DNA of 41,746 nt from Candidatus Sumerlaeota bacterium (GCA_007132505.1 SLOM01000069.1:1-41746); one strand, 5' to 3'. Positions 11,441 to 21,876 are shown, counted from the first letter of the stretch. Notes: generated from the sequence alone by a model not told the origin. Numbers and translations are program-made.

Positions 11441-12184
11441 CTATTCCGGCTCTTCAGCGGGGTCCGGACCGACAAAGACGAGTTCCTGCCAGTCCGCGTG
11501 GTAATGGAAATTCACCCGGGTCAGGGCTGCCGTGGAGGTCAGCTCCACGCCGTCCTCGAACTTCTTGTCGTCGTAGTCGTAGCGCGACATGTGGAACTTC
11601 CAGCGGTCGCCCGGCTGGGGCGGATTACCGTCCAGCTCCACAATGTCGGAGAAGGGGATGGCGACTTCGAGGGACCACCCCTCGTCGCGCTCGGTGGTGT
11701 CGTTGAGTGTCCCCCGCAGCTCCAGGGCATGACGGAGATTCTCGAAATCGAAGCCCTGTGGGTTTCCGCCACGGGAGTCCAGCACGGTTCCGAGGGCGTT
11801 GATCTCGATGTTGTAGTAGTACTCCTCCTCGCCCTGCACCTGGAAGAAGAACTCCAGCACGTCATCGAGATGGACGGGATGATTGCGCCGTGTTTCCTCG
11901 GCGCGCAGGTCACCATCCTCCGCAATGAAGGAGACATAGAGGTGCGTCTCATCCCAGAGGATGCGCCCCTCCGTCTGCGTTGTTGCGGGCTCGTGGGTCA
12001 CCGGGACGAAGAAGGAGAGGGCGGGCGTTTCGTGCCACACCTCCTCGTCCACCTTGCCGTCTATGGTGATTTCCTCGTTGGTGAAGCGCGCTTCCCATGA
12101 TGGCACGGGCCTGTCCGCCGCGAGGCCGAGCGGAATGGCCGCAACAAGCGCCGCCGGGAGTGAGTGGGCCAGGATTCTTTTCAC
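11441..12184 (-). CDS. Carbohydrate-binding family 9-like (CBM9-like) secreted protein
   Basis: EITIDGKVDEEVWHETPAL ... EGRILWDETHLYVSFIAEDGDL ... EFFFQVQGEEEYYYNIEINALGTVLD ... GWSLEVAIPFSDI, typical of CBM9-like domains; GTG start 12184 with GGAGAG RBS. Confidence 0.8.
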   Translation of the reverse strand: MKRILAHSLPAALVAAIPLGLAADRPVPSWEARFTNEEITIDGKVDEEVWHETPALSFFVPVTHEPATTQTEGRILWDETHLYVSFIAEDGDLRAEETRRNHPVHLDDVLEFFFQVQGEEEYYYNIEINALGTVLDSRGGNPQGFDFENLRHALELRGTLNDTTERDEGWSLEVAIPFSDIVELDGNPPQPGDRWKFHMSRYDYDDKKFEDGVELTSTAALTRVNFHYHADWQELVFVGPDPAEEPE

Positions 12185-12358
12185 CGCTGTCTCTCCGTAA
12201 TGAACTGCCGGGAGCCTTTGCGCCATGGACACTCCGGGCAAGCCAAAGTGGCCGTGCGGGCTCTCGCGGGGTGTCCTGCGAACGGGCCGCCCCCCAAAGG
12301 CCCGGGCGCCCCTCCCGCCCGGTGGAGTGTCCCGCGGGTGTGTGGGTGGCTCATGTGG

Positions 12359-13390
12359 CTAGACACCGCTGCCGCCACGGCGGGTGGCGCGCAACGCATC
12401 GCGGATGCCGTCCAGGAGTGCGCCACGGTTCATGGGGTCGAACTGGCCGGAAGCCTGCGCGACGAGGAGGAAGGCGGGCATCTCGCGGACGCCCTCGGAC
12501 TCCTTGCCGTCGAGCCCGGCATACAGGTGGACGATGTCGCCTTCCCGTTCGTATATACGAAAACGCCGGCCCTCACCTGCGGGGACGAAGCCGGAAGCCT
12601 CCAGCAACTGCACTGCCGTGGGGAGAGCGTCCGGCGGGATGCGGCCCAGCACCTCGGCTTCCACCGGATGGGCATAGTGGAGGTAGAGCGTGGCAAAGAG
12701 CCGCTCCCCCACCCGGCCGAGCGGGGTACAGAACCGGTGCTCCCCCGGGATGGTGGCGTGTGTGTCCAGGTTCAGGGTGTGACCGTGGGCGGAAGCGCCG
12801 TGCACGCCGCAGTACTCGCGCACGAGGGCCAGTGGCTCGCGGGGCGGCAGGGCGAAGCGCCCAAGGCCGCCTCCGGGCGGGACGTCTATACTGAAGGGCC
12901 CGGCGCCGCCCTCCTCTCCGGCCAGCGGAACGTCCAGCCCGTCGAGCTGGGCAATGTGCACGGTGCCGTAGGTCCGGTAGGAGACCGGTCCGGGGGCCGC
13001 GATGGCCTCGCGCTCATAGTCCTCCGCGAAGAAGGACTCCGCGGGCAGGTCGGTGACACGGACCCACCATCCCACCTGCTCGGTGCGGAAAAAGTCTGCA
13101 AGGCTGGCGGACTCTGCGGCGGGCGGTGCGTCCCATGCGGCTGCTTCCAGGTCCCGCAGCATGATGTCCGTGTTGATGGCAATCTGGCGATGACTCGTTG
13201 CGAAGCGGGGGCTCTCCTGCACGCGGAGGAGGGCGCCCTGCATGCGCTGGCGGGTGTGGTCGAGCCCCTCGGCGGCCAGGCGCAGGCCGAACGCCCGGAC
13301 ATCGAGACGGAAGCGCCGCCAGCGGTACACATCGTCGAAGACGAGCTGGCTGCCCTCGGGCACGTAAACCACATCATCGGTTCCGAACAT
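12359..13390 (-). CDS. Hypothetical protein, 343 aa
   Basis: Long ORF immediately downstream (1-2 nt) of the NUDIX gene on the same strand; no family recognised. Confidence 0.7.
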   Translation of the reverse strand: MFGTDDVVYVPEGSQLVFDDVYRWRRFRLDVRAFGLRLAAEGLDHTRQRMQGALLRVQESPRFATSHRQIAINTDIMLRDLEAAAWDAPPAAESASLADFFRTEQVGWWVRVTDLPAESFFAEDYEREAIAAPGPVSYRTYGTVHIAQLDGLDVPLAGEEGGAGPFSIDVPPGGGLGRFALPPREPLALVREYCGVHGASAHGHTLNLDTHATIPGEHRFCTPLGRVGERLFATLYLHYAHPVEAEVLGRIPPDALPTAVQLLEASGFVPAGEGRRFRIYEREGDIVHLYAGLDGKESEGVREMPAFLLVAQASGQFDPMNRGALLDGIRDALRATRRGGSGV

Positions 13391-13391
13391 T

Positions 13392-13823
13392 CTATCTGGC
13401 CTGCTTTCCCGGGACGAAGTGGGGGAAATCCCGCTGGAAGAGTGCGGGAAGGGCGCGGTCCGCGTCGAGCAGATCGTAGTCGCCCATCTGTCCCGGCGCC
13501 GCCCAGGCCAGATCGTTGCCCTCCATGGACCGCGGCGCGCCGCCGGTCAGGCGGGCGCGGTAGAACAGCAGAAGGATACGCCCGCCGGGCCCCGAAGGAC
13601 CGGGCAGGACATGGTAGATCCGGCCCACCTCGACCTCGCACCCGAGTTCCTCCCGGCATTCACGCTCGAGGGCGGCTTCCGGGGACTCGCCCGGCTCAAC
13701 CTTGCCGCCGGGGAACTCCCACTTGCCCGCGAGCGGGCCCCCGTGCGGCCGCCGCGCGAGCAGGATGCGCCCGTCCTCGTCGCAGATCAGGGCGGCGGCA
13801 ACGGTGACGGGTGGAGTGGACAT
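13392..13823 (-). CDS. mutT: NUDIX hydrolase, MutT-like (8-oxo-dGTP diphosphatase type)
   Basis: NUDIX box [22 protein letters not shown]; start region [21 protein letters not shown]. Confidence 0.88.
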   Translation of the reverse strand: MSTPPVTVAAALICDEDGRILLARRPHGGPLAGKWEFPGGKVEPGESPEAALERECREELGCEVEVGRIYHVLPGPSGPGGRILLLFYRARLTGGAPRSMEGNDLAWAAPGQMGDYDLLDADRALPALFQRDFPHFVPGKQAR

Positions 13824-14083
13824 GGGGTGGGTCTCGTGGCTCGGGACGGTTGATCGGCTCTCCCGATAGCGGCTGGCGTGAGCGGGGCAAGCCTCATGCG
13901 TTCAAATCGGGCCGTCCCGGGCGGCCTGGGAGGAAGGATGCTCCGCGCATGGTGCCTCAGCATGCCGCGCGAGCTTCATCATCGTCCCGCGGATCACGCT
14001 CCGAACCACCGCGCGGTCAATTGAGTGCCCCCTTTTTGGTTGAAGGCCACTCCCCGCGGCAATTAACTCCCGGACCTGCCTTG

Positions 14084-14110
14084 AACGGGGTCCTTGCGCG
14101 GGACCCCGTT
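14084..14110. promoter_or_regulatory. GC-rich perfect hairpin in tig leader/intergenic region
   Basis: AACGGGGTCC-TTGCGCG-GGACCCCGTT, 10-bp stem, about 80 bp before tig. Confidence 0.5.
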
Positions 14111-14189
14111 GCTGATCTTTGGGCGCGACTGCACCCCCGCCGTTCCCACAGGGAGGCGGGCGAATCTGACCGGCAAGGAGCATTGATAA

Positions 14190-15740
14190 GTGGCTCAATC
14201 GGCAACATCCGGCAAGAAGCGTGGTGGCGACGGCTCCACCCTCTCCACGGTACTTGAAAAGAAGTCCGAACGCATCCCTTACGAGGTGATCGAAGAGGAG
14301 CGGATGCCCGGCTCGCGGATTCGCTTCAAACTGAAGCTGACCGAGGAAGCGATCAAGGACCGGCTCGAAGAGACGATGACCGAATACACCAAGGCCGTCC
14401 GCCTGCCGGGGTTCCGGCCGGGCAAGGCGCCGAAGAACCTCGTCCGCCGCTCCTACGAGACACCCGCCCGCGAAGACACCGTGAAGCGCCTCACCCCCCG
14501 CCTCGCGGAAATCTACGCCGAGGACAAGGGACTCGACGCCCTGACCGATGCGCACCTGCTTGATTGGAAGAGCACACGCGAGGACGGGACGACCGTGGAG
14601 ATCGCGCTCGAGGTGCGCCCCGAGATCACCCTGACCGAGGAAACGCTCCAAGGCCTTCGCGTCAAGGCGCACAAGGTCAACGTGGACGACGCGTACGTGG
14701 AGAAGGAACTCGAAAGCCTGCGCCTTCGCAACGCCACCTACGAGCCCACCGAGGACGGGTATCAGCCGCACGACGGGCTGCTGTTCACCTGCACCGTCTC
14801 CACACCGGACGGCATCGAGATCCCCTCACGAAGCGTCAAGGAGTACTACTCCACCAAGGTGGAGGAGGAACTGCCGGAGGAAGTGGCGGCCGCGGTCGTT
14901 GGCAAGAAGAAGGACGAGCAGCTCGTCATGGACATCGAGGAGCCATCGGAGATGGACCCCTCCGCGAAGGAGACGGTCCACTACGAGCTGGAGGTCCACG
15001 AAGTGAAGCGCCGCGTCCTGCCGGAACTGGACGATGAGTTCGCCCAGGACGTGAACGAGAAGTACAAGACGCTCGATGAGCTGCGCGAGGACGTGCGCAA
15101 GCAGGCCAGCCAGCGGGAAAAGGACCGGCAGCGCAGCGAGGCCCTGAACCTCATCTTCGAGGAGCTTCGCAAGCGGCTCGATTTCGACCTGCCGCGCGCC
15201 ATGGTGGAAGACACCCGGAACCGATCGCTCATGGAGACCGAGCAGCGCCTGAACCAGATGGGCATGTCGCTCGACTCGCTCGGGCAGAACTTCGTGGGCC
15301 AGATCGCCCAGAACATGCACGAGCGCGCGAAGGTCTCCGTGAAGAACAGCCTCATCATGAAGAAGCTGCAGGATTTCTTCGCGGTGGATGTCTCGGAGGA
15401 GGACGTGCAGGCGGAGCTGGCGAAGCTTGGTGAGATCGCCGGGCGCAAGCCCCTCGCCATCCGGGCCGAAATCGAAAAGGAAAAGCGCTGGGAAGGCTTC
15501 CTCGACCATCTGCGTGTCAGGAAGACTTCGGACGCGCTCCTCGAGAAGGCCGACGTGGACTACAAGGAAGTCACGCGCGAGGAAATGGACCAGATCGAGA
15601 AGGAGCGCGAGGCCGAGCGCGCCCAGGCAGAGGCCAAGGCAGCCGCGGAGGCAGAACAGGAGGCCCCCGAGGGAGCCGGCGAGTCCGGCCCGGAAGATGC
15701 TCCCGCACTTGAAGGCGATGGGGAAGAGCCCAAGCCCTGA
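14190..15740 (+). CDS. tig: Trigger factor (peptidyl-prolyl isomerase chaperone) with acidic/Ala-rich C-terminal extension
   Basis: [18 protein letters not shown] ribosome-binding signature; GTG start with AAGGAG RBS; 516 aa; followed by clpP genes. Confidence 0.93.
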   Translation: MAQSATSGKKRGGDGSTLSTVLEKKSERIPYEVIEEERMPGSRIRFKLKLTEEAIKDRLEETMTEYTKAVRLPGFRPGKAPKNLVRRSYETPAREDTVKRLTPRLAEIYAEDKGLDALTDAHLLDWKSTREDGTTVEIALEVRPEITLTEETLQGLRVKAHKVNVDDAYVEKELESLRLRNATYEPTEDGYQPHDGLLFTCTVSTPDGIEIPSRSVKEYYSTKVEEELPEEVAAAVVGKKKDEQLVMDIEEPSEMDPSAKETVHYELEVHEVKRRVLPELDDEFAQDVNEKYKTLDELREDVRKQASQREKDRQRSEALNLIFEELRKRLDFDLPRAMVEDTRNRSLMETEQRLNQMGMSLDSLGQNFVGQIAQNMHERAKVSVKNSLIMKKLQDFFAVDVSEEDVQAELAKLGEIAGRKPLAIRAEIEKEKRWEGFLDHLRVRKTSDALLEKADVDYKEVTREEMDQIEKEREAERAQAEAKAAAEAEQEAPEGAGESGPEDAPALEGDGEEPKP

Positions 15741-15780
15741 TACACGGCAGAGCAATTCCGCACTCACACGCCGATTGGAA

Positions 15781-16539
15781 ATGACGAGCAGACCAACCCT
15801 ACCCGACAGCCTGCTGCGGCGCCTCCGCGAGCAGGAGGACCATGCCCGCGACACGGGCCTCGTCTCTGCCAACCTCCCCAGAGCACAGGAGGAGGAGTGG
15901 GAGACATGGCTCATCCCCTTCCCGATGATCTACGAGGAAACGGACAGGGGCACGCGGCGTTACGACATCTACTCGCGGCTGCTCGTGGATAGGATCATCT
16001 TCCTCGGCCGTGAGGTGGACGACCGTGTGGCGGCGCTGGTCACGGCCCAGCTCCTCTTCCTCGAGTCCGAATCGCCGGACAAGGATGTGAACTTTTACAT
16101 CAACTCCCCCGGTGGGATCATCAGCTCCGGCATGGGCATCTACGACACAATGCAGTTCATCAAATGCGACGTGGCGACGGTGTGCATCGGCCAGGCGGCG
16201 AGCATGGGTGCGCTGCTGCTCCTCGCCGGAACGAAGGACAAGCGGGGTGCGCTCCCCCACGCACGGATCATGATCCACCAGCCTGCCGGAGGAGCCCGCG
16301 GGCCCGCGCGCGACCTGGAGATCCAGTACGAGGAGATGATGCGGGTCCGCCGGATGGTGTACGAGGTCACGGTGCGCCACACGGGCCGGACTTTCGAGGA
16401 AATTGCCGCCGCCTGCGAGCGGGACAACTTCATGTCCCCCGAACAGGCCATCGAGTTCGGCATCATTGACCGGGTCATTGAGCGCACACCTGGGGTCACC
16501 TCCCCCACGACCAATGAGATTGAGAAGACCGATTCCTGA
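15781..16539 (+). CDS. clpP: ATP-dependent Clp protease proteolytic subunit, N-terminally extended paralogue
   Basis: [30 protein letters not shown] (Ser), ARIMIHQP (His), ERDNFMS (Asp); internal ATG 15781 in track ORF 15388..16539 avoids overlap with tig. Confidence 0.92.
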   Translation: MTSRPTLPDSLLRRLREQEDHARDTGLVSANLPRAQEEEWETWLIPFPMIYEETDRGTRRYDIYSRLLVDRIIFLGREVDDRVAALVTAQLLFLESESPDKDVNFYINSPGGIISSGMGIYDTMQFIKCDVATVCIGQAASMGALLLLAGTKDKRGALPHARIMIHQPAGGARGPARDLEIQYEEMMRVRRMVYEVTVRHTGRTFEEIAAACERDNFMSPEQAIEFGIIDRVIERTPGVTSPTTNEIEKTDS

Positions 16540-16561
16540 ATCGAAGGGGCCTGGCAAGCAC

Positions 16562-17224
16562 ATGTTCTCACCCACGATGATGGACGTGCCGATGGTGATC
16601 GAGCAGACCGAGCGCGGCGAGCGCGGGCTGGACATCTTCAGCCGGCTGCTCGTTGACCGGATCATCTTCATCGGAACGCCAATCAATGACACAGTGGCCA
16701 CGCTGGTCACCGCCCAGCTCCTGTTCCTCGAAGTGCAGGACCCCGGCAAGGATATCAATCTTTACATCAACTCGCCCGGCGGAAGCGTGACGGCGGGCCT
16801 GGCCATCTACGACACCATGCAGTTCGTGAAGCCGGACGTGGCAACCACGTGCATCGGCCAGGCGGCCAGCATGGGGGCCATCCTCCTCGCCGCCGGCGCC
16901 AAGGGAAAGCGAGCCGCACTGCCCAACAGCCGCATCATGATCCACCAACCCCAGGGCGGCCTGCAGGGTCAGGCATCCGACATCGAAATCCAGGCGAAGG
17001 AAATCCTGCGCATACGCCGCATGCTGAACGAGATACTCGTCAAGCACACCGGCCAGACGCTCGACCGAATCGAGAAGGACAGCGACCGGGATTTCTTCAT
17101 GTCCTCCGAGCAGGCTCTCGAATACAGCCTGATAGACAAGGTCATCGAGAACAAGCGCGCGGAGGCCGTGGACAAGGCGAAGGAAGAGAACGAGGGCGGC
17201 AAGGGCGACGGCAACAACCAGTAG
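16562..17224 (+). CDS. clpP: ATP-dependent Clp protease proteolytic subunit, canonical
   Basis: [69 protein letters not shown]. Confidence 0.95.
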   Translation: MFSPTMMDVPMVIEQTERGERGLDIFSRLLVDRIIFIGTPINDTVATLVTAQLLFLEVQDPGKDINLYINSPGGSVTAGLAIYDTMQFVKPDVATTCIGQAASMGAILLAAGAKGKRAALPNSRIMIHQPQGGLQGQASDIEIQAKEILRIRRMLNEILVKHTGQTLDRIEKDSDRDFFMSSEQALEYSLIDKVIENKRAEAVDKAKEENEGGKGDGNNQ

Positions 17225-17247
17225 CCCACCCGGCGCCACCCGCGTCC

Positions 17248-17700
17248 CTACCGGGGCACTTCAAACTCCTGCAGGCCCGGTCCCTCACCGGCAAACGGAT
17301 CCATTGGCTCCGTGAGAAGCCCGTCTGGGAACTCTCCCGTCAACAAGCCCGCAATCAGCACAACAAGACCCAGCACGAGTGCGAGCAGCGCACTCGCGGA
17401 GAGTGAATTGGTCTGGAAATCGGGTAATAGCGCCGGCAGGAGCCAATGCACAATCAGCACTCCCACAACGATCGCCATCCCGACCGAGGGCAGGGCGGCG
17501 CTGGTGGGAAGATAGGCCAGGCTCGTGAGCGGCACGGCGGCCAGGATGGGCACCGGGAGCAACGGAACGAGGAATATCCAGTTCGCCACCGACCCCACCC
17601 GGAAACCCGAACGAAGAGCCGCAACCGTGAGCGCACCGGCCAAAAGGCCGCCAACATAGCCTGCCACGAGGAAGTCGAATCCCGGAATCACAAGCTCCAT
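17248..17700 (-). CDS. Small multi-pass membrane protein, unknown function
   Basis: Hydrophobic 150-aa ORF with several predicted TM segments. Confidence 0.65.
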   Translation of the reverse strand: MELVIPGFDFLVAGYVGGLLAGALTVAALRSGFRVGSVANWIFLVPLLPVPILAAVPLTSLAYLPTSAALPSVGMAIVVGVLIVHWLLPALLPDFQTNSLSASALLALVLGLVVLIAGLLTGEFPDGLLTEPMDPFAGEGPGLQEFEVPR

Positions 17701-17847
17701 CGTAGTTCGCCTCTCTTGTCAATCCTCGGGCAGACACCTAGCGCGGACCGGCACTCCGTGGAAAGCAAAAGATGATTCGGTGCGCCATCGCCCGCCCTCA
17801 ATCGGGTTTGACCGGCGAGGGGTACCAGCCGGATATTTCGGTCATCC

Positions 17848-17864
17848 GCCGGGCTTGGCCCGGC
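17848..17864 (+). promoter_or_regulatory. Perfect hairpin abutting the nadA Shine-Dalgarno
   Basis: GCCGGGC-TTG-GCCCGGC followed directly by AAGGGAG and the GTG start at 17881; second smaller stem CCGGC...GCCGG at 17812-17832. Confidence 0.45.
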
Positions 17865-17880
17865 AAGGGAGAACACATCT

Positions 17881-18987
17881 GTGAGTCTTGACGCCCTTCA
17901 GACCTCACCACTGATAGGCAACGACCCTGTCCCGGAGGAGGTGATCGAGCGTATCGCGCGGGCGCGCGGGTCGCTCGGCAACCAGCTTCTGATCCTTGGG
18001 CACCATTACCAGCGGGACGAGGTGATTCAGTTCGCAGACATCCGCGGAGACAGCTTGGCGCTTGCCATGAAGGCGCGTGACGCGGCGGGCGTGCGCCATG
18101 TTGTCTTCTGCGGTGTACATTTCATGGCCGAGACGGCCGATATGCTGACACCCGATGACGTGAAGGTCATCCTGCCCGACATGCGCGCGGGCTGTTCGAT
18201 GGCCGACATGGCGGACATTGACCAAGTGGAGATCGCCTGGGATGTTCTGACGGATGCCACGGACGAGCGAATCATCCCCATCACGTACATCAACTCAACC
18301 GCCGCGCTGAAGGCCTTCTGCGGCCGGCACGGTGGCGCGGTCTGCACCAGCTCCAACGCACGCTCCATCGTCGAGTGGGCCTTCAGGCAGGGCGACAAGG
18401 TGCTCTTCTTTCCCGATCAGCACCTTGGTCGGAACACCTGCCACGCCCTGGGTATTCCGCTCGATGACATGGTTGTGTACGACCCCCACGACCCGCACGA
18501 GATGACCGGCGGCAACGACCCGGCCGAGTACGCCCGCAGGAAGGTCATCCTCTGGCGCGGGCACTGCAGCGTACATACGAACTTCATGGAGAACCACCCC
18601 GACATCATGCGCCAGCGCTACCCGGGCATCAAAGTGTTGGTTCATCCCGAATGCCGGTTTGAGGTCGTGCAGAAGGCGGATGTGGTCGGTTCGACCAGCA
18701 GGATCATCGAGACAGTGCGCAACGCCCCGGCCGGAACGAAATGGGCCATCGGGACGGAACACCACCTCGTGAACCGCCTGGCACAGGAGCATCCGGATCA
18801 GTTCGTCTCGACGCTTGCGCCCTTCGCCTGCCAGTGCTCCACGATGTTCCGTATTTCGGCGGAAGCGCTGGCCGACCGGCTGGAGGAACTGACCGAGGGC
18901 GTGGAGCGCAACGTGATCCCCGTGGACCCGGAGACGACGCGATGGGGCCTGATCGCCCTGGACAGAATGCTGTCCATGCGGGACTGA
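17881..18987 (+). CDS. nadA: Quinolinate synthase NadA
   Basis: LILGHHYQRDEVIQFADIRGDSLALA, VVFCGVHFMAETADML, CSMADMA, TYINSTAALKAFCGRHGGAVCTSSNA, FPDQHLGRNT, HPECRFEV. Confidence 0.95.
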   Translation: MSLDALQTSPLIGNDPVPEEVIERIARARGSLGNQLLILGHHYQRDEVIQFADIRGDSLALAMKARDAAGVRHVVFCGVHFMAETADMLTPDDVKVILPDMRAGCSMADMADIDQVEIAWDVLTDATDERIIPITYINSTAALKAFCGRHGGAVCTSSNARSIVEWAFRQGDKVLFFPDQHLGRNTCHALGIPLDDMVVYDPHDPHEMTGGNDPAEYARRKVILWRGHCSVHTNFMENHPDIMRQRYPGIKVLVHPECRFEVVQKADVVGSTSRIIETVRNAPAGTKWAIGTEHHLVNRLAQEHPDQFVSTLAPFACQCSTMFRISAEALADRLEELTEGVERNVIPVDPETTRWGLIALDRMLSMRD

Positions 18988-19049
18988 CACGGAGGACACC
19001 ATTGCCCGGCCGCCCCGGCTGTCTCGGGTCTGGAGAACGCTGAAAACCG

Positions 19050-19442
19050 ATGCCGTCACCCATGACCGTCTGCCTTATTGACCGGGACCGGGAGGTCTGC
19101 GACCTGTTGCGCGTCTTCTTCGAGGCCCGCAACCACCGCTGCCTGATCGCGCAGGACGGAGAGTCCGGGCTGGAGCTGGTCCACCAGTCCCATCCCGCAG
19201 CGGTCTTTTTGGACATCCGCCTGCCGGGAATGAATGGCTACGAGGTGATACGGCGAATCCGATCCAGCGACGACGGACTCGCCAGGACACCGGTGATCAT
19301 CCTGACCTCCCTGATCCACCAGACAGACCAAAGCAAGAATCAATGGGCCCGAGCCTGCGAGGCGGACGCTCTGCTGCCCAAGCCCTTCGACCTGAACGAA
19401 CTCATCCGCACCGTCAAGAACGCGACGGAAATCCCCGTCTGA
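19050..19442 (+). CDS. Stand-alone response-regulator receiver domain protein
   Basis: CLIDRDREVCDLL, AVFLDIRLPGMNGYEVIRRIR, VIILTS, LLPKPFD: CheY-like fold motifs; no output domain. Confidence 0.9.
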   Translation: MPSPMTVCLIDRDREVCDLLRVFFEARNHRCLIAQDGESGLELVHQSHPAAVFLDIRLPGMNGYEVIRRIRSSDDGLARTPVIILTSLIHQTDQSKNQWARACEADALLPKPFDLNELIRTVKNATEIPV

Positions 19443-20974
19443 TGCGCATCGGAGAGCAGCTACGGCACTGGCGCCTGCCGGAGTGGCTGGGGCTTGGGTT
19501 CCTGCTGATCGGAATGGCCGGGGCGGTCTGGACCGTGGCGCGCGGCCAACTGGGCCTCGAGCGCCACATGATTGACAGCTACTACTACTTCGACGCGGCG
19601 CGGAACATACAGCAGTCCGGTCTCCCGGAGATCACTTGGCCACAGGGCCCGGAGAACAAGTTCTTCCCCGGCTATTCCTACGTGCTGGCCTTGGCCTCGG
19701 CCGTTTCAGGGCAGGCGCCGCACGATGCGTGGCGATGGCTGCAGCTTCTCCTGCTTGTCCCGCTTGGGCCGCTTACGGCGCTCCTCCTCAGAGGGCTGGG
19801 GCTGCCGGCGTCGCAGGCGCTGGTGGCGGGGGGTCTTGCAGCGGGCAACGTGCTCATCCTGCGCTGGTCCGCCGTGGCCTACTCGGAATTGCTCTGCCTG
19901 ACTGCCCTGCTTGGCCAGGGGGTGCTGATCCTGCGCAACCCGGAGAGTGGGCGATTGGCTCGCCAGATCGCCTTTTGTGCTCTGGCGGGGTTGGCCATCG
20001 CCACGCGGGTGGAGGCGCTGTTTTTCCAGCCGATACTTGGTCTGCTGGACTGGCGCCGGGCGCGCCTTGTGACAGCAGGCTGGATTGCCCCCGCGTGCTG
20101 GGGGATTGCGGGACTGGGGCCGTTGTGGCTCTGGGCGCTCTGGGCTTCGGCACGGGAGGCCGCCGCCGGGCTGCACTACGTGACCGAGGGGGCCGATGAG
20201 TTCTCGTGGGTGAAATACTACCAGTCACTGTTCACCCTCGTGGCCACCAACGTGCGGTACTACCAGTTCGGGGGGCCGGATTTCTTCACGCACGTGGGCT
20301 TCCGGCTGCTCTGGTACTTCTTCGCCGCTGCCCTCATCGTGGCGCCACGGGGTGTGCTCGGCCGGCAGGCGTTCTGGGCCTGGGTTGCCGTCTGGGCGTA
20401 CTGGCTCGGGCATTCGTTCTGGTACTTCGAGTCGGAGAGGTACAACGTCCTCCTGGTGCCGCTCTTCGCGCTGCTGCTGGTGAGGATGATGGCCTGGCTC
20501 GCGTTGCCGGGCCGGCCGGATGGAGGGGCCTCGGCGGGCAGGCACTCCCTGCTCTTCTGGGCGCTGGCGGCCGGGGTGCTGGCGCTCCAACTGAACGGCT
20601 GGTTCGTGATCCACGTACATAACCTGAGCATCAACAACAACTACTCGGACGTGGATTACCAGACGGCAGCCTTCTTCATGGACTCCCCGACGCCGGGGGG
20701 CATCCTCACGGATCAGGCGGCGGATTTCGCCTACTGGCAGGAGCGGCCGGTCTGGTTCGGCTTGGATGTTGGCGCCTTCAACGTCGGCCTGCTCCGGGAG
20801 CCAGGTGATCTGGCGGGGGTGGTGGAGGAGCATGATATCGCTTGGATCGCCCTCCGGGTGCCGGCCGAGGGCACGGACATTTTTGACAACATTGAGCAGT
20901 TTTCCCCACAGCTTACGGTCATGGACTTCGAATTGGACCGACGCATGTGGCTCTACGAGCTGATCAGGGAGTAG
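19442..20974 (+). CDS. Polytopic membrane protein, GT-C/PMT-family-like glycosyltransferase
   Basis: Many TM helices; early acidic loop IDSYYYFDAARNI; start ATG overlaps the receiver stop (TGATG). Confidence 0.7.
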   Translation: MRIGEQLRHWRLPEWLGLGFLLIGMAGAVWTVARGQLGLERHMIDSYYYFDAARNIQQSGLPEITWPQGPENKFFPGYSYVLALASAVSGQAPHDAWRWLQLLLLVPLGPLTALLLRGLGLPASQALVAGGLAAGNVLILRWSAVAYSELLCLTALLGQGVLILRNPESGRLARQIAFCALAGLAIATRVEALFFQPILGLLDWRRARLVTAGWIAPACWGIAGLGPLWLWALWASAREAAAGLHYVTEGADEFSWVKYYQSLFTLVATNVRYYQFGGPDFFTHVGFRLLWYFFAAALIVAPRGVLGRQAFWAWVAVWAYWLGHSFWYFESERYNVLLVPLFALLLVRMMAWLALPGRPDGGASAGRHSLLFWALAAGVLALQLNGWFVIHVHNLSINNNYSDVDYQTAAFFMDSPTPGGILTDQAADFAYWQERPVWFGLDVGAFNVGLLREPGDLAGVVEEHDIAWIALRVPAEGTDIFDNIEQFSPQLTVMDFELDRRMWLYELIRE

Positions 20975-21072
20975 TGCCACGCTTTTTCTCCCTTGCGGGT
21001 TCCTACGGGATCAACTCTGCTTCGGTCCCTTAAGAGGTGGACATCCGCCCCCATCCCGCAAAGGAGTCTTCC

Positions 21073-21771
21073 ATGACGAACTGCCGCCCCTCAGTCCCCC
21101 GCTATCGGGCTTTTACGCTCATCGAACTGCTGATCGTGGTCGCCATCATCGCCATTCTGGCGGCGATCGCGGTGCCGAACTTCCTTGAGGCGCAGACGCG
21201 CTCGAAGGTGAGCCGCGTGCGTTCCGACATGAGGACAGCCTCCACGGCCCTCGAGTCCTACCACATTGACCACAACGTGTATCCGGCACCGCACGAAAAG
21301 CACAATATGGTAAGCTGGGACGCGAGCAATGCCGTGTCTGACAACCCCTTTCACTCCAGGCTGCCCTCCCAGTTGACCACGCCAATCGCCTACCTCTCGA
21401 CCCTGCCCAACGACCCCTTCCGCAGTAACCGCATCGGTGTCGCCACGTCGGGTGCGTACCTGAGAAACTTCAACGAGCGTTTCATCTACTTCAACTTCCC
21501 CTTCTTCCAGCTGAACTTCCCCGGATCGTTCGCTCCGGGGGCGCAGAACAACTTCGCGATCTCGAACCGGCTCGCGGGAGACTGGCTCTTCTACTCGGTC
21601 GGGCCCGGTGGCGATGAATGGAACCGTGTGAACCCGGCCTCGGATCCGCTGAATTCGCGCCGCGTCTATATTGACTACGACCCAACCAACGGAACGATGA
21701 GCCAGGGCAACATCTTCCGCACGCAGCGGAGCGGTGAGCAACTCGGCGTGGACCCGTTCTTCCTCCAGTAA
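21073..21771 (+). CDS. Type II secretion/type IV pilin-like pseudopilin (prepilin N-terminal methylation motif)
   Basis: YRAFTLIELLIVVAIIAILAAIAVPNFLEAQTRSKVSRV; AAGGAG RBS before ATG at 21073. Confidence 0.92.
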   Translation: MTNCRPSVPRYRAFTLIELLIVVAIIAILAAIAVPNFLEAQTRSKVSRVRSDMRTASTALESYHIDHNVYPAPHEKHNMVSWDASNAVSDNPFHSRLPSQLTTPIAYLSTLPNDPFRSNRIGVATSGAYLRNFNERFIYFNFPFFQLNFPGSFAPGAQNNFAISNRLAGDWLFYSVGPGGDEWNRVNPASDPLNSRRVYIDYDPTNGTMSQGNIFRTQRSGEQLGVDPFFLQ

Positions 21772-21829
21772 CCTCACAATTCGGCTTCCCCACGGCAGCC
21801 GTCCCGTTGGACAGTCCCTTCAAATCCAA

Positions 21830-21858
21830 CCGTGCTCTCCCCCGCCGGGAGAGCACGG
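21830..21858. terminator. Strong hairpin between pseudopilin and GH20 genes (terminator-like, no U-tract)
   Basis: CCGTGCTCTCCC-CCGCC-GGGAGAGCACGG perfect 12-bp stem. Confidence 0.55.
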
Positions 21859-21876
21859 CTTCTGAGGGGCCACGCC

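Noticed and set aside
12164-13807. 547-aa plus-strand ORF
   Set aside because: Antisense to the NUDIX and 343-aa genes; NUDIX box on the other strand is decisive.
15388-15780. N-terminal 131 residues of the track ORF before the first ClpP
   Set aside because: Out-of-frame overlap with tig; Arg/Ser/Pro-rich sequence; ATG at 15781 is the sensible start.
17780-17881. Known NAD+-I (nadA motif) riboswitch
   Set aside because: Leader is structured, but I cannot match the remembered consensus; left as an unclassified leader.
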